The notes under the pieces: generated by a model
Database searches by the model: none
Seen by the model: the letters and a program-made list of their open reading frames with translations, nothing else
What the model was told of the DNA's origin: nothing
From: Prinia subflava
Lineage: Eukaryota; Chordata; Aves; Passeriformes; Cisticolidae
DNA length: 64,000 nucleotides
Reading direction: 5' to 3'
Assembly (NCBI RefSeq): GCF_021018805.1
Contig: NC_086248.1
Location: forward strand, 101,791,739 to 101,855,738
Shown here: positions 1-12,600 of the stretch, piece by piece
Position numbering within the stretch: the stretch's first letter is position 1
How the letters are laid out: every line of letters starts with the position of its first letter
Made by a program: the position numbers and the translations under genes

Positions 1-3000
1 TATGAACAAAGCTGATAAGATTTTGTAAATGTCCAAAGGTGCAAATAGATCTACATCCTTAGGCTTTTGGGGTGCCCAGAAGGCAGATGAAGCAACAGGT
101 ATCCAATCTATGGGTGCCTTTTGAGTATCTCAAGAGCTTTCCTGCATCTTACAGCATTCTTAATGATTCAAACTCCAGCTGATCAGAGCCTTAGCTAATT
201 CTTGAAATAGAGGTTTGGTCATCTTCAGACCTCATCATAAAGCTGCTCTGCAAACCAGGATTTCTACACAAGATGCAGAGGTTCAAAAATGCATATTTAC
301 AGTTCCAGATCCTTGCATCATTTCTCAGAAGTGCTCAGCTACACAGATCTCCCCAGCAGAGTCAAGGAAAAGTGAAGTTGCACTTGGTAGTAGACTCCAT
401 CCCAGAAATTTAATAACATTTATTCTTATGGGCATGTCAGAAATTATAGGCTTTAATCTGGTGATCCTGAAGTCGCTGGAGAGAGGACAATTATCATTAA
501 GGTGTCTCTGTGAGTCCAATACTTTGGACAGTGCAATGTACAGTGCATTGTTAAAATCTTCTTTGCCTCTGGATCTAGGGACACTGCCTTGCAGTCATCT
601 CAGTGATACAAAAATCTTCAATGACAAATGTCAACAAACAGCGAAGAATTAGAGTACTTTGTTAGCGACTTATTCTAGTTTTTATTTTGCTTCTCCCTGT
701 TCCTCCCTTGTCGTCTCACAGCCCCGCCCCCTGCATGAGTTTCCATAGAAACAGGATGAGCGGGTTCCTCTGCGTCCTCCAGTGGGATTCAGGCAGCAGC
801 AGAGATTCTAAGCATAGAGCCATTGTTGTAAACAAAAAGCACACCTTTGTCAAAATCAGTGTTCCACCTGAGAAAAACATCAGCAAGCTGCCACCTTGTC
901 CATGAAGGACTTTGTGTTTTCTGCCCCAGCTCAAGAGGTGATTTTTCCTGTAAAAACAGGGACTGTGGGTGCACACAGTTACTGACCCACACCTACATGT
1001 CCACATGTGCCAGGATGCACAGATCAGTGTGACACTGCTGTGACCTGGCACTGAGCACAGACATTCCCTGCAGAAGCCAGGAGCCTGCTTGGACAACACA
1101 AACACTGGCAGGGTTGTTCTGTAAAACCTCATCAGAGCTGGAGATGAAGCAGTCCTGTTTCCCTACAAATCCACGCAGGGACACAACAGACATTGCAGTG
1201 CCTTCAAGATTTCACTTCTCATCTCTTCATACAGCTCTTAACTGGCACATTTATTGGTATTTTGAGACAAAGCTTCAACTAGCATTTTTATTAAATTATA
1301 GTAATTGCACTTGAGCTGGCATTTTAACCGAGGAACAAACCTCTATTGTTTTAAGTTTTTGTGTAGCACTTTAAAAAATCATTTAATCATAAGACCTTTT
1401 TTACACATTGATGACTCTTGTCAAGAAACAAGCTTTACATTTAATGTCCACATGGCCAAAGCTTTGAGGTCAATAGCTACTCTCACAAAATCTTTGCTGT
1501 CACTTTTCAAAGCTAACAGGACCTATATAGTGATTTTTAAAAGGAGACTTGATCAAGTTCAGTTAATTCTGCTGTTTTATGTTAAGTATTCTAAGTAACT
1601 CACACTTTCACTTCTTCCACCTCCACTTCCATTTTCTTTAAATGGAAGTTTCTTTCTTTTAAAAACATCACTTAATTGCAGTGCACGACATCAACCTCTG
1701 CAGACTTGAAGGCACTAGTTCATACACTGCAATACCTACAAAGCACAAAGGATTCCACTAAACAAAATCAATCATGACATTCTGCCAATTATAGTTCCTT
1801 CAAAGCTAAAAACTCCAGTTTTCTGGGTAATGCCAGGAATGCTTACAAAGATTGGACTCTTCACGACTTATCAGCTGCTACAATTTTCATATTTTTCACA
1901 GCATGCAGAAATAAGCCTTGTCTCTTGACAGAAAATTTACATATATGATAAATGGAAACAGAAGGAGGAAATGAATTAATTCTGATTTGTGACTGTACTT
2001 GGAGGTCATGAGCTTGCCAAAGACATCTAACAGCATCACAAAAAAAAAAAAACCAAACAAAAAACCACCAAACAAAAAAACCAAAAACCCACCCAACAAA
2101 AACAAACCAAAACAAAAACTCTTAAAATGCAGTCTGCCCAGAGTCCTGACCCCACCTTTTGATTTTATTTTCTGAAATCCAATATATCCATTTGCTATTG
2201 AGAGTCACTCCCTCAGAGAATGACTCTGTTATTTCAGGGAAACCCCAGACATAAGAAATTCTAGCAGGCAGAGCCAGGTTACCCACTAGAGCTCTACGGT
2301 TTCTTTGCAGAAGGATGAATAGTTGTCTCACAGAGCTGCATTTCCTGCTGTCTCTCTGCTGGTATCTCCAGATACATCCAGGTTTCTCCATAGCACCCTC
2401 CCAGACCTAATAAAGTAACCCAGCTGTAAAAATCTCATGATACGCTGATGGAATGCTGCAATTGCCTTCAGCCATGGCTCCATGATGGCAGCAGCTCCCT
2501 GTCCTCTAAGGGTAGAACCCCAAACCTGGTTTACTGAGAATCCAGGCATGGCTGCTGCTCAGAATTTTTTTCCATTTCCCCCCAGTTCTGTGTCTGGATG
2601 CAGAGTGCTGCTCCCTCCCTAGATAATCTGCTATGTGACGATCTCAGTTCTGTCAACCACTTGTGCTGTGTTTGTAAACTGCAGGTAATTTCTGTTCCTC
2701 TCTCTGTGAAGTTTTTAATATTAAGATGTCAACATTTTCATCTGGATTGACTGCTAAAGACCATTTTGGGCTGTTTTGCTAAAAACCATCCGCAGATGAG
2801 AGATCTGTCCTGCATTTCCATCTTCTGTGTGACTAGGTGACCTCCTTTGTTTGACAAATGCTTCAGCATGGCTCCAAGACAAGCAGAACATCCATTTTGC
2901 TCACAGATCCCATTCTGTCTGTGAACCTTCAGCCATTGTGCCTTGCTTCCCACAATTCTTTCACTTGTTAAGGTTTTATCTCTTGATTATCCAGTTTAAT

Positions 3001-6000
3001 TTCAAATTTAATCTGCTGCAAATTTCCAGGACAGCTCATCCTCTTATAACATAATGATATGGTAAAGCTGTGAGAAGCGTATTTATCCAGAAGAAGCATC
3101 TGATTCCCAGGAAAATTAAAGAGCACTTACAGTTTTGTCACAACATCGTAATGAAAAGTACACATCCCACTGTTAAATGAGATGAAATATCACCATCCTG
3201 ATAAGAGAACACTACAGTGCTGTTCAGCTTTCCTCAGTAATATCATAGCTAATGATCCAGTTCTTTATAAGGCTGCATTGATATGGGAACATCCAAGACC
3301 CTTTTATTTACTAGAACCTGGACTGTCTTCCATCCTTTGCCAAGGGGTTTGCATTTCAGAGACAGATCTAAGATCAAGCACATCCTTTATTCCCTATAAC
3401 TGCCCCTATTGGCCAGTGAATACCATGATTAAAGACCACGAATCCCTTGTTACAATGTTTTGTGATGGAAAGCCACAAGCTTTTATTTTACTGAGAAAAC
3501 AGAATGCCAAACTTCTTTTCCCAACTAAGTTACCTACTCTCATTTCCTGTTCAAATGACAAAAATCAGCACAGCATTTGCAGAGCTCTTAGCTTTCCCTT
3601 TTCCTGCTCCATGCTGGAGGGACTGCTGTGATCTTCCCTGCTCGTATCCAAGGCCATATTCACACATGCCACCATCACTAGACCTCACATACATTTCACA
3701 CTCTGTGGTTGCCCCATTCCAGGTGCCTCACATCATTATCACTCCCTTGGATACCTGTGTGGTCTTAGCATGCTTTTAACGTGCCAAGTCATTCGTTTGC
3801 ATCTGTAATTCCACCAGAATTAGATAGCCGTTTGTTTTCATGCCATCTCTTTCACTGAATTTCCTTTAAGGATGATTGCTTTGCAAGAAAGTTCAGCATC
3901 ATCATCCAGCCAGCATTTCCTCCCTATACAGAGATTGTTCCTCCATCTCATCAATAACAGATTTTTTTTCCTTTTTTTTTTAGCAAAATCTGTTTATATT
4001 GTGGGCAGATGCAGATTTTTGTTTTCTGTGCAGTAAGTACTACTTTCTGGCCCAAATCAAGAACTTTGGGCAGGAAGCTGGTTCTTCCAGTCTTCTGGAG
4101 AATGGATGCCTACATTTGGCTGTGTGTCTTGTGAAACCAAGACCTTAAGATGTATCTTAAGGCATTTACAAATCCATATCAGTTTTCTCTCAATAAGGAA
4201 TGCCCAAGATTCAGCCTAAATTACACTGCTGAATTACAACTTGCAGAAGGCCTTTGGTTTGAAGCATCCTGTCACACTCACTCATCACTTTTAAAACACT
4301 CACAAAATTAGTCTGCTTCCCAGGCTAGCACAACAGCTTGCTCACAGCACATTGGGGTTGATTTTCAATCAAGATTCCTTGAAATTAATTCAAGCAAGTT
4401 TCATTATTCATGCTGCTCTTCATATTGTTACTACTGATAGTTTCTACTCTCTTCATGAGCAATAAAATATTGCTTTCTAGCTCCAGCAGTTTAGGCAGTC
4501 CCCACTCCTATCTATTTACTCAATACTAAAATTACCATTTCTTGTAAATTCATTAAAGCACAGGAGGTTTGTGAGGGTGCTTTATTGTCTGTTATGATGC
4601 TGTTAAAATCTGTTCCAGAAACTCAGTGTCAGAAAAATGGGGTTTTTTTCTGGTGATTTAGTTGATGGATCTTTTTGCTTGCTTGGTTTTTTTTTTTTTT
4701 AATCTCTTTATCTTTAATCTGCTATAGAAGTTCTCCCAGCCCCAGGTGAAATTTCTTAACTCTCCGCCAGGAGTGCTGCTGGCACAGAATTAAATCTTCC
4801 TTAGCCAATGTATTCCGGGGCTTTTGGAGGTCAGATGTAAAACAGATTGTCATTGAGATTGTGATGCGTCTTCATTGAAGACTGGAAGCTGGGTAGCTGT
4901 AAAAGCAAATCTTTTATTACATCTTTAAATCTGTCCCATGAAGGCAAAGTTATCAGAGTCCATAGCAATATGCACAAGCCTTCTAACATAAAGTCTCTAA
5001 GTCCCAAGCAGAAGTGATAGCACCTTCTCAGCAGCAGTAAAGGCAACAGTAGCAACAGCTGTTCCGTATTCCCTTAGTGTGTTTTTTGTAATATTCTTAG
5101 TGCATTCTATTCTAATTTTAGCCAATCAGGCTTAAACACGAACTCTCTACAAAAGTGTTGGACCTATCCTAAGCTAAAATTGATGTGTGTTAATTTTTGT
5201 AAATTCTTACACAAATTCTACGTATATAGTCCTATCTGTTACACCTAGGAATTTTCAGCAAGGCTATATTATTTTTATTATGATTAGAATTTAACTAACT
5301 TTGCAAAAGACAATATCACTGAACTTTAAACTTGGTACTAGGTCTCTTTCTTACCTACTAACACAGACTCTTATTTTTATGGCACTTAAAAATCCTTTAT
5401 TTATTTAAAACTAAACTTGCATTTCTACCTCATGTCTGAGTGGATTTATTGTATCTTAGTTCCTCGGAAGGTTTTAACTCAGTCCTCACATCTTTGGACA
5501 CTTTTAGGCCTATGTGAATGGGGCCCAGGGAGATTTGTACCACAATAAAAAATCTTCTGTCATTCTCTCCTAAACTGATTGCATTTCCTCTCTCAGATAA
5601 CAGGGAACTTTTTTTAAACAAATCCCTATTTGCTTTCATTGCTTGCTGACAGCTTTCCTGAAACTGTAGTGCCTATGCTAAGTTAATTTCTTGGACAGCT
5701 GAAATCACAGCAGTTCAGTCCTCTCCCCCACTACTCTATTACACTGTTCAGTTTTTGCTATGGCCTAACAGGCACAAAAGGCTTGTCTGGAGCCAGTGCA
5801 GGAATATCTTCCAGGAACCACCCATTTTTCTGCAAACTTTTTCTCTCTTTTTTGGGAGTGAGCCTTGTACCAACAAACAACACCCAAAGGTTTCATTATA
5901 TTCCAAACTGCTGTAGTTTCATTGAGGGTCTGTCTCAGGCTCCCTTAAGCCTGGCTCCCAGCCCATAAATAGTAACTGTGTATTTACTTACCCTGAAAGG

Positions 6001-8179
6001 ATTTCACCTCCATCCGTTCCCTTCTTCCCATGAAAACCATACAAGCACATGGCTTTCACAATGTTCTGCAGCTTGAGCTTCACCACCCACGTTGGATGAG
6101 GTTTATGTCCTGATAGTTGTTGCATCTACCTCCTTTTGTCTTCATGTGTTGCTTCTTTTGCAATTTGAAAATTAAGGGAAATTTAGGCAATCCCTACTCA
6201 CATTTCCATGACCTGCCAATCATCTCTCATTCTCTCTGCCCTCTTCCCCAACCACCAAATCTCACACTCTGCTCCAGAACCTGCAGAGTTATTGTTATTT
6301 CAGGAGAAAAAGTGGAGAAGAAAGCCCCTCATGCACAGATAAACATCCCTTCAATGGATGAGCCAGTGGGAAATCATTAGTGTGTGTCCTGTTTAATACA
6401 GATGGGAGATGCCAAGTGTTGTGGACCATCTAGAAAGTAAGGTCAGATGTGAATCACAGTGGGTATGCCCAGTGATGAGGAGAAAGTTATGCCTAGGGGC
6501 CAGGGAAAAGGATGAGGGAACACTTATGAGTAGAAAAAGGTCTGTGATATGTGGGACAGAGAAAAAGAAGGAACAAATAGCAGACAAAACAGCAAATGTA
6601 ATGGAAAGCTAGAGAAGTGGAGGGAATTCCTTGTACCAGCATCGCTTTCTCACTTACAAAAGAACCTGAACAAATGAGAAAAAGAACTTTTACTTTGGAC
6701 TGACTTCCAGCATTTGTGGTACTTAACGGACTGTAGATGGATTTAGTGTTTCAATTGTACCAAATATCTTCAAGTCATGGCCTGCCAATTCTCAAAGCTA
6801 TCAAGTTGTCCTCTTTAGGATGAACATAAGGACAGAGATTTCCACTCCTCTGGGAAAAAGCTATTAGACACTCTTTATTGAGGAGAAATTTTACAGCTGG
6901 AGTAAAACCATTTCAGTGATGACCTCTCCCACCCAACTCCTCCTGGAATTTTTTTTTGAACTTTCCACTGCCCTGCCCCCTCACATCAGTAACACACCTG
7001 TGCCATACTGCCAGGCAGGGTGTCATCCTGCTAAACTTGTCAGAATCCTCAACCAAGGACAGAACATTTTTCTCACTTTCCATTCATGATCCCTCCTGCA
7101 GGTTTCCTCAGGACAAAAAGATAACCTCTCTATCCAAGCTGTGCAAACCCAACATCACTCTGCCACGGAAGGTGTGGTTGTGGAGCATCCTTCTTCAGCA
7201 TCTCAGAATCCACCTTCTGCAGCATCACAGAATCCAGGGGTGTGCAAAGAAGGATGGTGTGAATTGGGAACATCATCAGATTGCATTTATCTGCTGACAG
7301 GGAACCAGAGTGGTGGCATCATTCACATTTATGCCATGTCTATTTCTCATTCTGGGAGGTAGAGCAAGCAAATTAATTGAATTTCACTGGCATGTAATCA
7401 ACTCATCTGATTGTTAGTCTCTCTCATAATGACCCAGTCCCTAGAGTCAAGATAGGACAGAGATAAGCCTTAGGAGTCAGGCAGGAAAAGGAGGTTCCTT
7501 GGATGCCACAAATCCTGAAGATACAGAAAAGACATCTTCTCTAGATATTTATTTTTCAATTCATAACTGGTCAAATTAATCTCTTGAATCAACACCTTCT
7601 GAATCAGAATCTCAGGAAATATCCCAGAAAGTACTGTGTACTTCAACTCTGTCTTGCTCATTATTCTCTCTCCCAAAAGAGAGACTAATAAATGTATGCA
7701 GGGAATTCCTCACAGAAAAGATAAAAAAATAAAAGGGGCATGAGATCAAATTGCAGTGTGCAGTGATCACCACAGATCCCACAGTCCTAGGCCAAAATAA
7801 TCTGGATTTTTTTCACCTAATGAAATGTTTTTCACTAGCTATTTTAAAATAGAACAGATATTCTTTAAGATAACATAAAACAAAAAAGAATGGGGCAGTA
7901 GAAGCAGATCACAGCTCCTGGGAGGCTGCTGGGAATCCTCAGTCATAAACTGTCCCGAGCCAAGCTCTGAGGGACAAGGAGGCAGGTTCAGATCTGAGAC
8001 TTTAGATCTAGGACTGTAAAGATGGGTTGGGGCTGGAGCAAGAGTGAAGAATTTCCTCCCCAGCACCAGAGGGAGGAGGGCAGTAAAAAAAACAGAACAG
8101 AGAGAAACCCCAAAATAGGAAACTGAATATGCTGTCTGATTATTAGCATCACCATATTTGGGTGTTAAATAAAAGAAAG
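1..8179. other. Intergenic sequence, no gene seen
   Basis: This stretch is AT-rich and carries only short open frames. The longest (about 145-149 codons, at 215-652 and 3182-3631) have no recognisable domain, low-complexity composition and no flanking splice signals that would join them to anything. One A/C-rich simple tract lies at 2039-2120. I see no clear CR1, SINE or LTR boundary, although the block around 4830-5560 has the look of an old dispersed element that I could not delimit. It could hold distal regulatory sequence for a neighbouring gene, but nothing in it shows that. Confidence 0.6.
2039..2120. repeat. A/C-rich low-complexity tract
   Basis: A run of about a dozen A residues is followed by irregular CAAA, CCAAA and CCCA units. 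Read on the minus strand, it produces phenylalanine- and tryptophan-rich frames that are artefacts. It could be the decayed tail of a retroposon, but no retroposon body is recognisable beside it. Confidence 0.8.
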
Positions 8180-8534
8180 TGTTGGGAAGGATGAAATAGG
8201 AAAGCTTTATAAATATGATTGCTTGGCAAAAGATTTTAAGAATATGAAACCTACAAGCGAAGTAGAAATGAAGGAGGACTTTGAAATGTAAGATGCCAAG
8301 CTATTAGTTACTGAACAACTGGAAAACAATGGTTTAGCTGGCTGAAGAAGAATCTCTCTCGAGTGAACAAAACCCCTTGGCAAATAAAGGGGTCCAAGAG
8401 TCCAAGAGTCCATAAGTTGGGGAGGCCCTGCCGATGTGGCAGGGAAGAAAAAAGGAGTCTAGAAACTAGCTTTTAGAGTTTAAAATGTAACACAATACAG
8501 TAATGTAGAAAGTCTTATAGGCTGTATGTAAATT
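8180..8534 (+). mobile_element. Older solo LTR, left part (split by a nested LTR)
   Basis: This is the left part of an endogenous retrovirus long terminal repeat. It opens with TGTTGG at 8180 and its partner end at 9664-9669 is CCAACA, so the two ends form a perfect 6 bp inverted pair of the usual TG...CA type. The element is interrupted at 8534 by a second LTR, flanked by AAATT on both sides, and resumes at 9368. The sequence next to the outer ends (AAAG left, AGAG right) could be a 4 bp target-site duplication with one mutation, but that is weak. No internal viral genes are attached, so it is a solo LTR. Family assignment is not possible from sequence alone. Confidence 0.75.
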
Positions 8535-9362
8535 TGTCTTGGTTTGAAAGACAGGTATCTGCTAGGAAGGGGGCAGGACCTCCCTAGAGATGGAGAATTC
8601 GAATCCCCTCCCTCCAAATTATTCTAATTCAGAAAATTAAAGGGGCTTTCAGGCAGAGGTATGGGCATAGGAATAACAGTTCTTTACTAGTATATATGAC
8701 AAAACAAACAAACAAACAACAACTACAGCATTAGTAATAAACAGAACCAAGAACCTTGAGGGCTTTCTTTCACAAAAAAGCCCGGGGCAGTTTGATCTCG
8801 GTGCCCCTGCAGGACTCCGAGAGGCTGAGCTGGAAGGGTGGAAAGTCCCGGGCTGGTGGATGAGATGAGGAGCTCTGTGCTGGTAGCTGGAATGGCAGGG
8901 GGTGTCCTGGCAGGGCTGGGCAGTGCTGGGCTACAGAGTAGCAGGAGAGCCTCAAAGCTCTGAGGAAGCAGCGGCGGTGGGGGGAGGGCTGGAGAAAACG
9001 AGCTCAGGATTCCCGGGTACACAAGCAGATGAAGGTGGATTCCCAGGACGAGGCAGAGGCAGAGTGATGGCCGTGAACTCTTCCTGCAGCGAGGGGCAGC
9101 TTGACTGTCTTCCTTCTCGATGCTGAGAGCAAGAGTGAGCCCCCCTCCCCCAGCTCTGTCTTTTTACCTTTCCCAAAGCTCGTGTTATCTCTCCCCTCTG
9201 AGGGACACTCCCAGAGACTTAAAAACAATAGGTGTAGCCTTGTGCTGTCTGTCCTTTAACTACTCCCTTTTGTTCTGATTAAGTACTGTCATTAGGGTTT
9301 CTTAGAAACTTATAGGAAAATAATCTGTAAGTGAAAAAAAGAGGAAAATCTAACCCCCAACA
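8535..9362 (-). mobile_element. Nested solo LTR, minus orientation
   Basis: This 828 bp LTR begins TGTCTTGG and ends CCCCAACA on the + strand. A 5 bp target-site duplication, AAATT, flanks it exactly (8530-8534 and 9363-9367). The orientation is inferred to be minus. On that strand a TAAAAA box (9161-9166) precedes an AGTAAA polyadenylation-like signal near 8685, and the last 155 bp match the 3' end of the plus-oriented LTR at 29629-30235. It contains an (AAAC)n run near 8702-8720. A GC-richer stretch at about 8770-9130 accounts for the proline/serine-rich open frames there. No internal region or second LTR is present, so the provirus was lost by LTR-LTR recombination. Confidence 0.88.
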
Positions 9363-9669
9363 AAATTCTATAAGATTTGTGTCTTTTACTGGTTGGATGA
9401 TTGTAAATTAGCATATTCAAGACAAAGAGAGATAGTAATGTAATGTAACAAGAACTTAGCAATCCTCCTCTCTCTTCACCTCTTGGCTGGTCCTCTCTCA
9501 CTCTTTCTCTCTCTATTGCTCTTGCTCTGTCTCCCCTGCGCATGCTTCTAGCTGTGGCGGGCAGCTTTAAGAAGAGCTCTTGTACTCACGGCCCTGTGCA
9601 ATAAACCGCATGTTTCAAGAGCTGCCCAGACTCCAGCGATATCTCATGACTGTCCCCGAATCTCCAACA
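9363..9669 (+). mobile_element. Older solo LTR, right part
   Basis: This is the continuation of the LTR that starts at 8180, after the second copy of the AAATT duplication. It has a plausible retroviral promoter and polyadenylation layout. A pyrimidine-rich block (about 9463-9535) is followed by a TTTAAG box near 9566 and by AATAAA at 9600-9605, and the element ends in CCAACA at 9669. The combined element without the nested insert is about 657 bp, an ordinary LTR length. The plus orientation follows from the order of these signals. Confidence 0.78.
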
Positions 9670-12600
9670 AGAGAGAATTGCTGCAGGTGCACCATTTTAT
9701 TGTTTCAAAGCATTCTTAAATGAGAGTCAGAAATAATAGAGGAGATGTGGTTCCATTTTCAACCAGACCTTTCAAAAAACTAGCAGTTCTTAAAACAAAG
9801 ATAGTCATTCTAAGCATGGTTGATTAACCTTATTGCAAGATGGGACAAAGTTTGGTTTTAAAATCAAATTTGCCAGCTGAAGTTGTAACCCCACTTCAGC
9901 AAATGGAAGGGGTGAAGAGCAGGATCTTCTCACATCCAAAATCTAAATTTGGAAGGATGTGAGAGTTCACAGCAGGATCTGAATTGTCCCTCTCTTTGCT
10001 TATCCCCTGGTCTGCTAGAGGGACTGGGCCAGAAAGTGAATCTATGTGTTTACTCAGGGATATCAGCAGAGAAACTGAAGTTATTTATCTAGCTGCCTGC
10101 TTATGGAGGTCTGCAGAGATTGGTACTGAACCTGAAACTGTCAGCCCATCTTGTTCCTCACTAGCACAAAGATCCAGAGGGATCTGTACCAAGTTCAGAA
10201 TTATTTATCTATTCACTCTTCGGCCTGTTTACTTTCCCAGCTTTGAGCTGGGAGGCAGACCAGCTTCTGACCAGCAGACCAGATGAAATACATCTCAGGC
10301 TGGGTCAGCCTGCTCCTGAGTGATGTAAAATGCTACCAATTGTCCGAGTGGCAGTTGTTGGGGCCTTCAAAATTTACAGTAGAATTGCTAATATATACTG
10401 GTTTAATGATGTGCAGAACCACTATGCATTAAAAAAGGTACCACATGGGCCCATTTCAACTGTTTAAAGTATTTGTGCATTTATACCCAGCTACTCCATC
10501 TGATCCCATCACCCTTTCCTCATGTGCCTCCCTGCACTGAGAGGGTGGTGAGGAAAGGGTATGGGGTCTTGAGGTGAAGATTTATTGTGAATAAGAGATC
10601 CTTTCCCTATGGGATAATAGTGGCCTGTTTCTTGGGGTTTTCAAATAAAAACACAGCATCTCATGTTAGTTTTTTCTGGAAAGGAAGACAGGGTGTGGGG
10701 CCAAATCCCTGCAAGGGATGCTATGAACCACTGTAAGTCTGTGGTTTTCTTGTCACCTCTTGAGTCAGAGGGGGCTACATGTACTCAGTGTCACAAAATG
10801 TCATATTTGCCTGGTGCCTGACAATTCCAATTTGTCTGGCAGGTGAAAAGGATGGATCAGGAGGATTTGTGAGCTGCTCACACAGGACATCCACCTCTGT
10901 CTGTCATTTTGTTGCCTCTGTTTCACTGCATTTCTGTAATGGAGGGACATCTCTCTTTGAGAAGAGCCAAGGCTTATTGTAGTCACTCTCTATCAATCAT
11001 GTCCAGAAAATAAAGTGGCATTTTCCTTCCAAATTACGTATCAATGCCTATTTTCAACCATCTCAAGGAAAATGATGCAATTCCTGCTCCTGTAAGTGTT
11101 AAAGCAGCAGAACTGCTTGACAGTAAGCAGGGAATTCGCTCTCCTGACAAGGTTCCACTGGCACGGAGAGATGTAAGCAGCTGGTGATGCTCTTTCATGC
11201 CACCCAAAAAGTTTTGGCTAGTCAATGCTGAAAACAAAAGCCATAATAATGTGTTTCTTTCCATGACAGTTCTCTGCTCTCTCTCGGATCTCTGTGACAA
11301 CAGCCTGCTCCTCTGGATCCAGTCACCAAAAATGTCGAATTGTGCACATGCAGGAATATCTGAGATTGGCTCCAGAAAAAAGTGTAGGGCTTTAAGACAC
11401 TTTCCTATGTGGAAAAAACTCTGCTTGTGAGAAATGGTCAAGCATCAAGCAACTGCTTTAGGGGAAATTCAAATGCTATATAAGGAGAACAGAAATTATT
11501 TCAGAATGGTTTGGCTTTTGTAAATGTCACAGTGAATCACGTCTTTGATAGCAGACAGCTCCAACATTTGTTGATCAATGTTTTGAGAAAAAAAATAGAA
11601 AGCCATACCTGTATCGATTGGCCATTTGTCATTTGAGATATATTTTAAAGAAAGTGGAGGAGGCAAGCAGAGCTTCAGCATTCCTGCATGAAAGATGGAC
11701 TCTTGTTTCTCTGATGAGCCCCAGTGCCTGCAGGCAAAACGACAGCTGGGTAGAGCTTTTCTGTCTACATTTCTTGAATTTTGATTCCTCCTGCTGCCCC
11801 AAAACAGCTTCCAAAAACTTCCCTGATGCAGGCAGCCCTGCTCCCGTCTCCCTGTCCCATATGTGCTGCACATCTCTGAGACATTGCCTCTTGCCCCTTC
11901 GGCAGAGGGGAAAAGAGGGTGCAGCAGAGGACCCATGACCATGGCAGTTGAAAGAGAAGCAGAGGGCACATTTCCAAGTTTTATTATTAACCAAAACATT
12001 GCCATTTTGAGCTGAAATGTTATCAATTATCAGTATTCAAATCTGCACCTTTTATATCCCTCTCTCTTGTTCCAGACTCCCAGGCAGGCCAACACCAACA
12101 AAACATTTAGGAATCAGGGCAAGAGGTGTGGAAAACCACAGGGTGAGTGTGGAAAAGCACTGCAATTATTTTTGTTTAATATTAATATGCTACTGAAACT
12201 GGGCTAGTAAGCATGGGACAGACAAAACATAAATTACTTTTATGTCACGAAGCAGCTCCCAGCAGCATGCAGAAGCCTTACCCTAGTAGAAGGGAATACA
12301 TGCATATTCAAAGTCTTTTACCAAAGTGGTGAAGAAAAGAGAAGCAATACTTTCCTTTGACTTGGAATTCCCACTTCTGTTCAGCTGGGAATAGAGGCAT
12401 AATTAATCAAAGTATTAAATAAGTTTCTTTCTGCCTTAATCACAGCTATGCAAATAAATAATTTTTCCAGTTAGGTAGCTAAACCAAAACAATAATTGTA
12501 TAAATATTTTTAGGATTTCTGAAATGAAACTTCAGGCTCCTTCAATTTTCAGTAAGCAGAGATATTTGATTTAACTGAAATAAGGTGGTGACTTTTCATG

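Noticed and set aside
4830..5560. AT-rich block that looks like an old ERV-derived or other dispersed repeat
   Set aside because: The impression is of familiarity only. I found no TG...CA ends, target-site duplication or second copy in the window to support it. A repeat-library search would decide.
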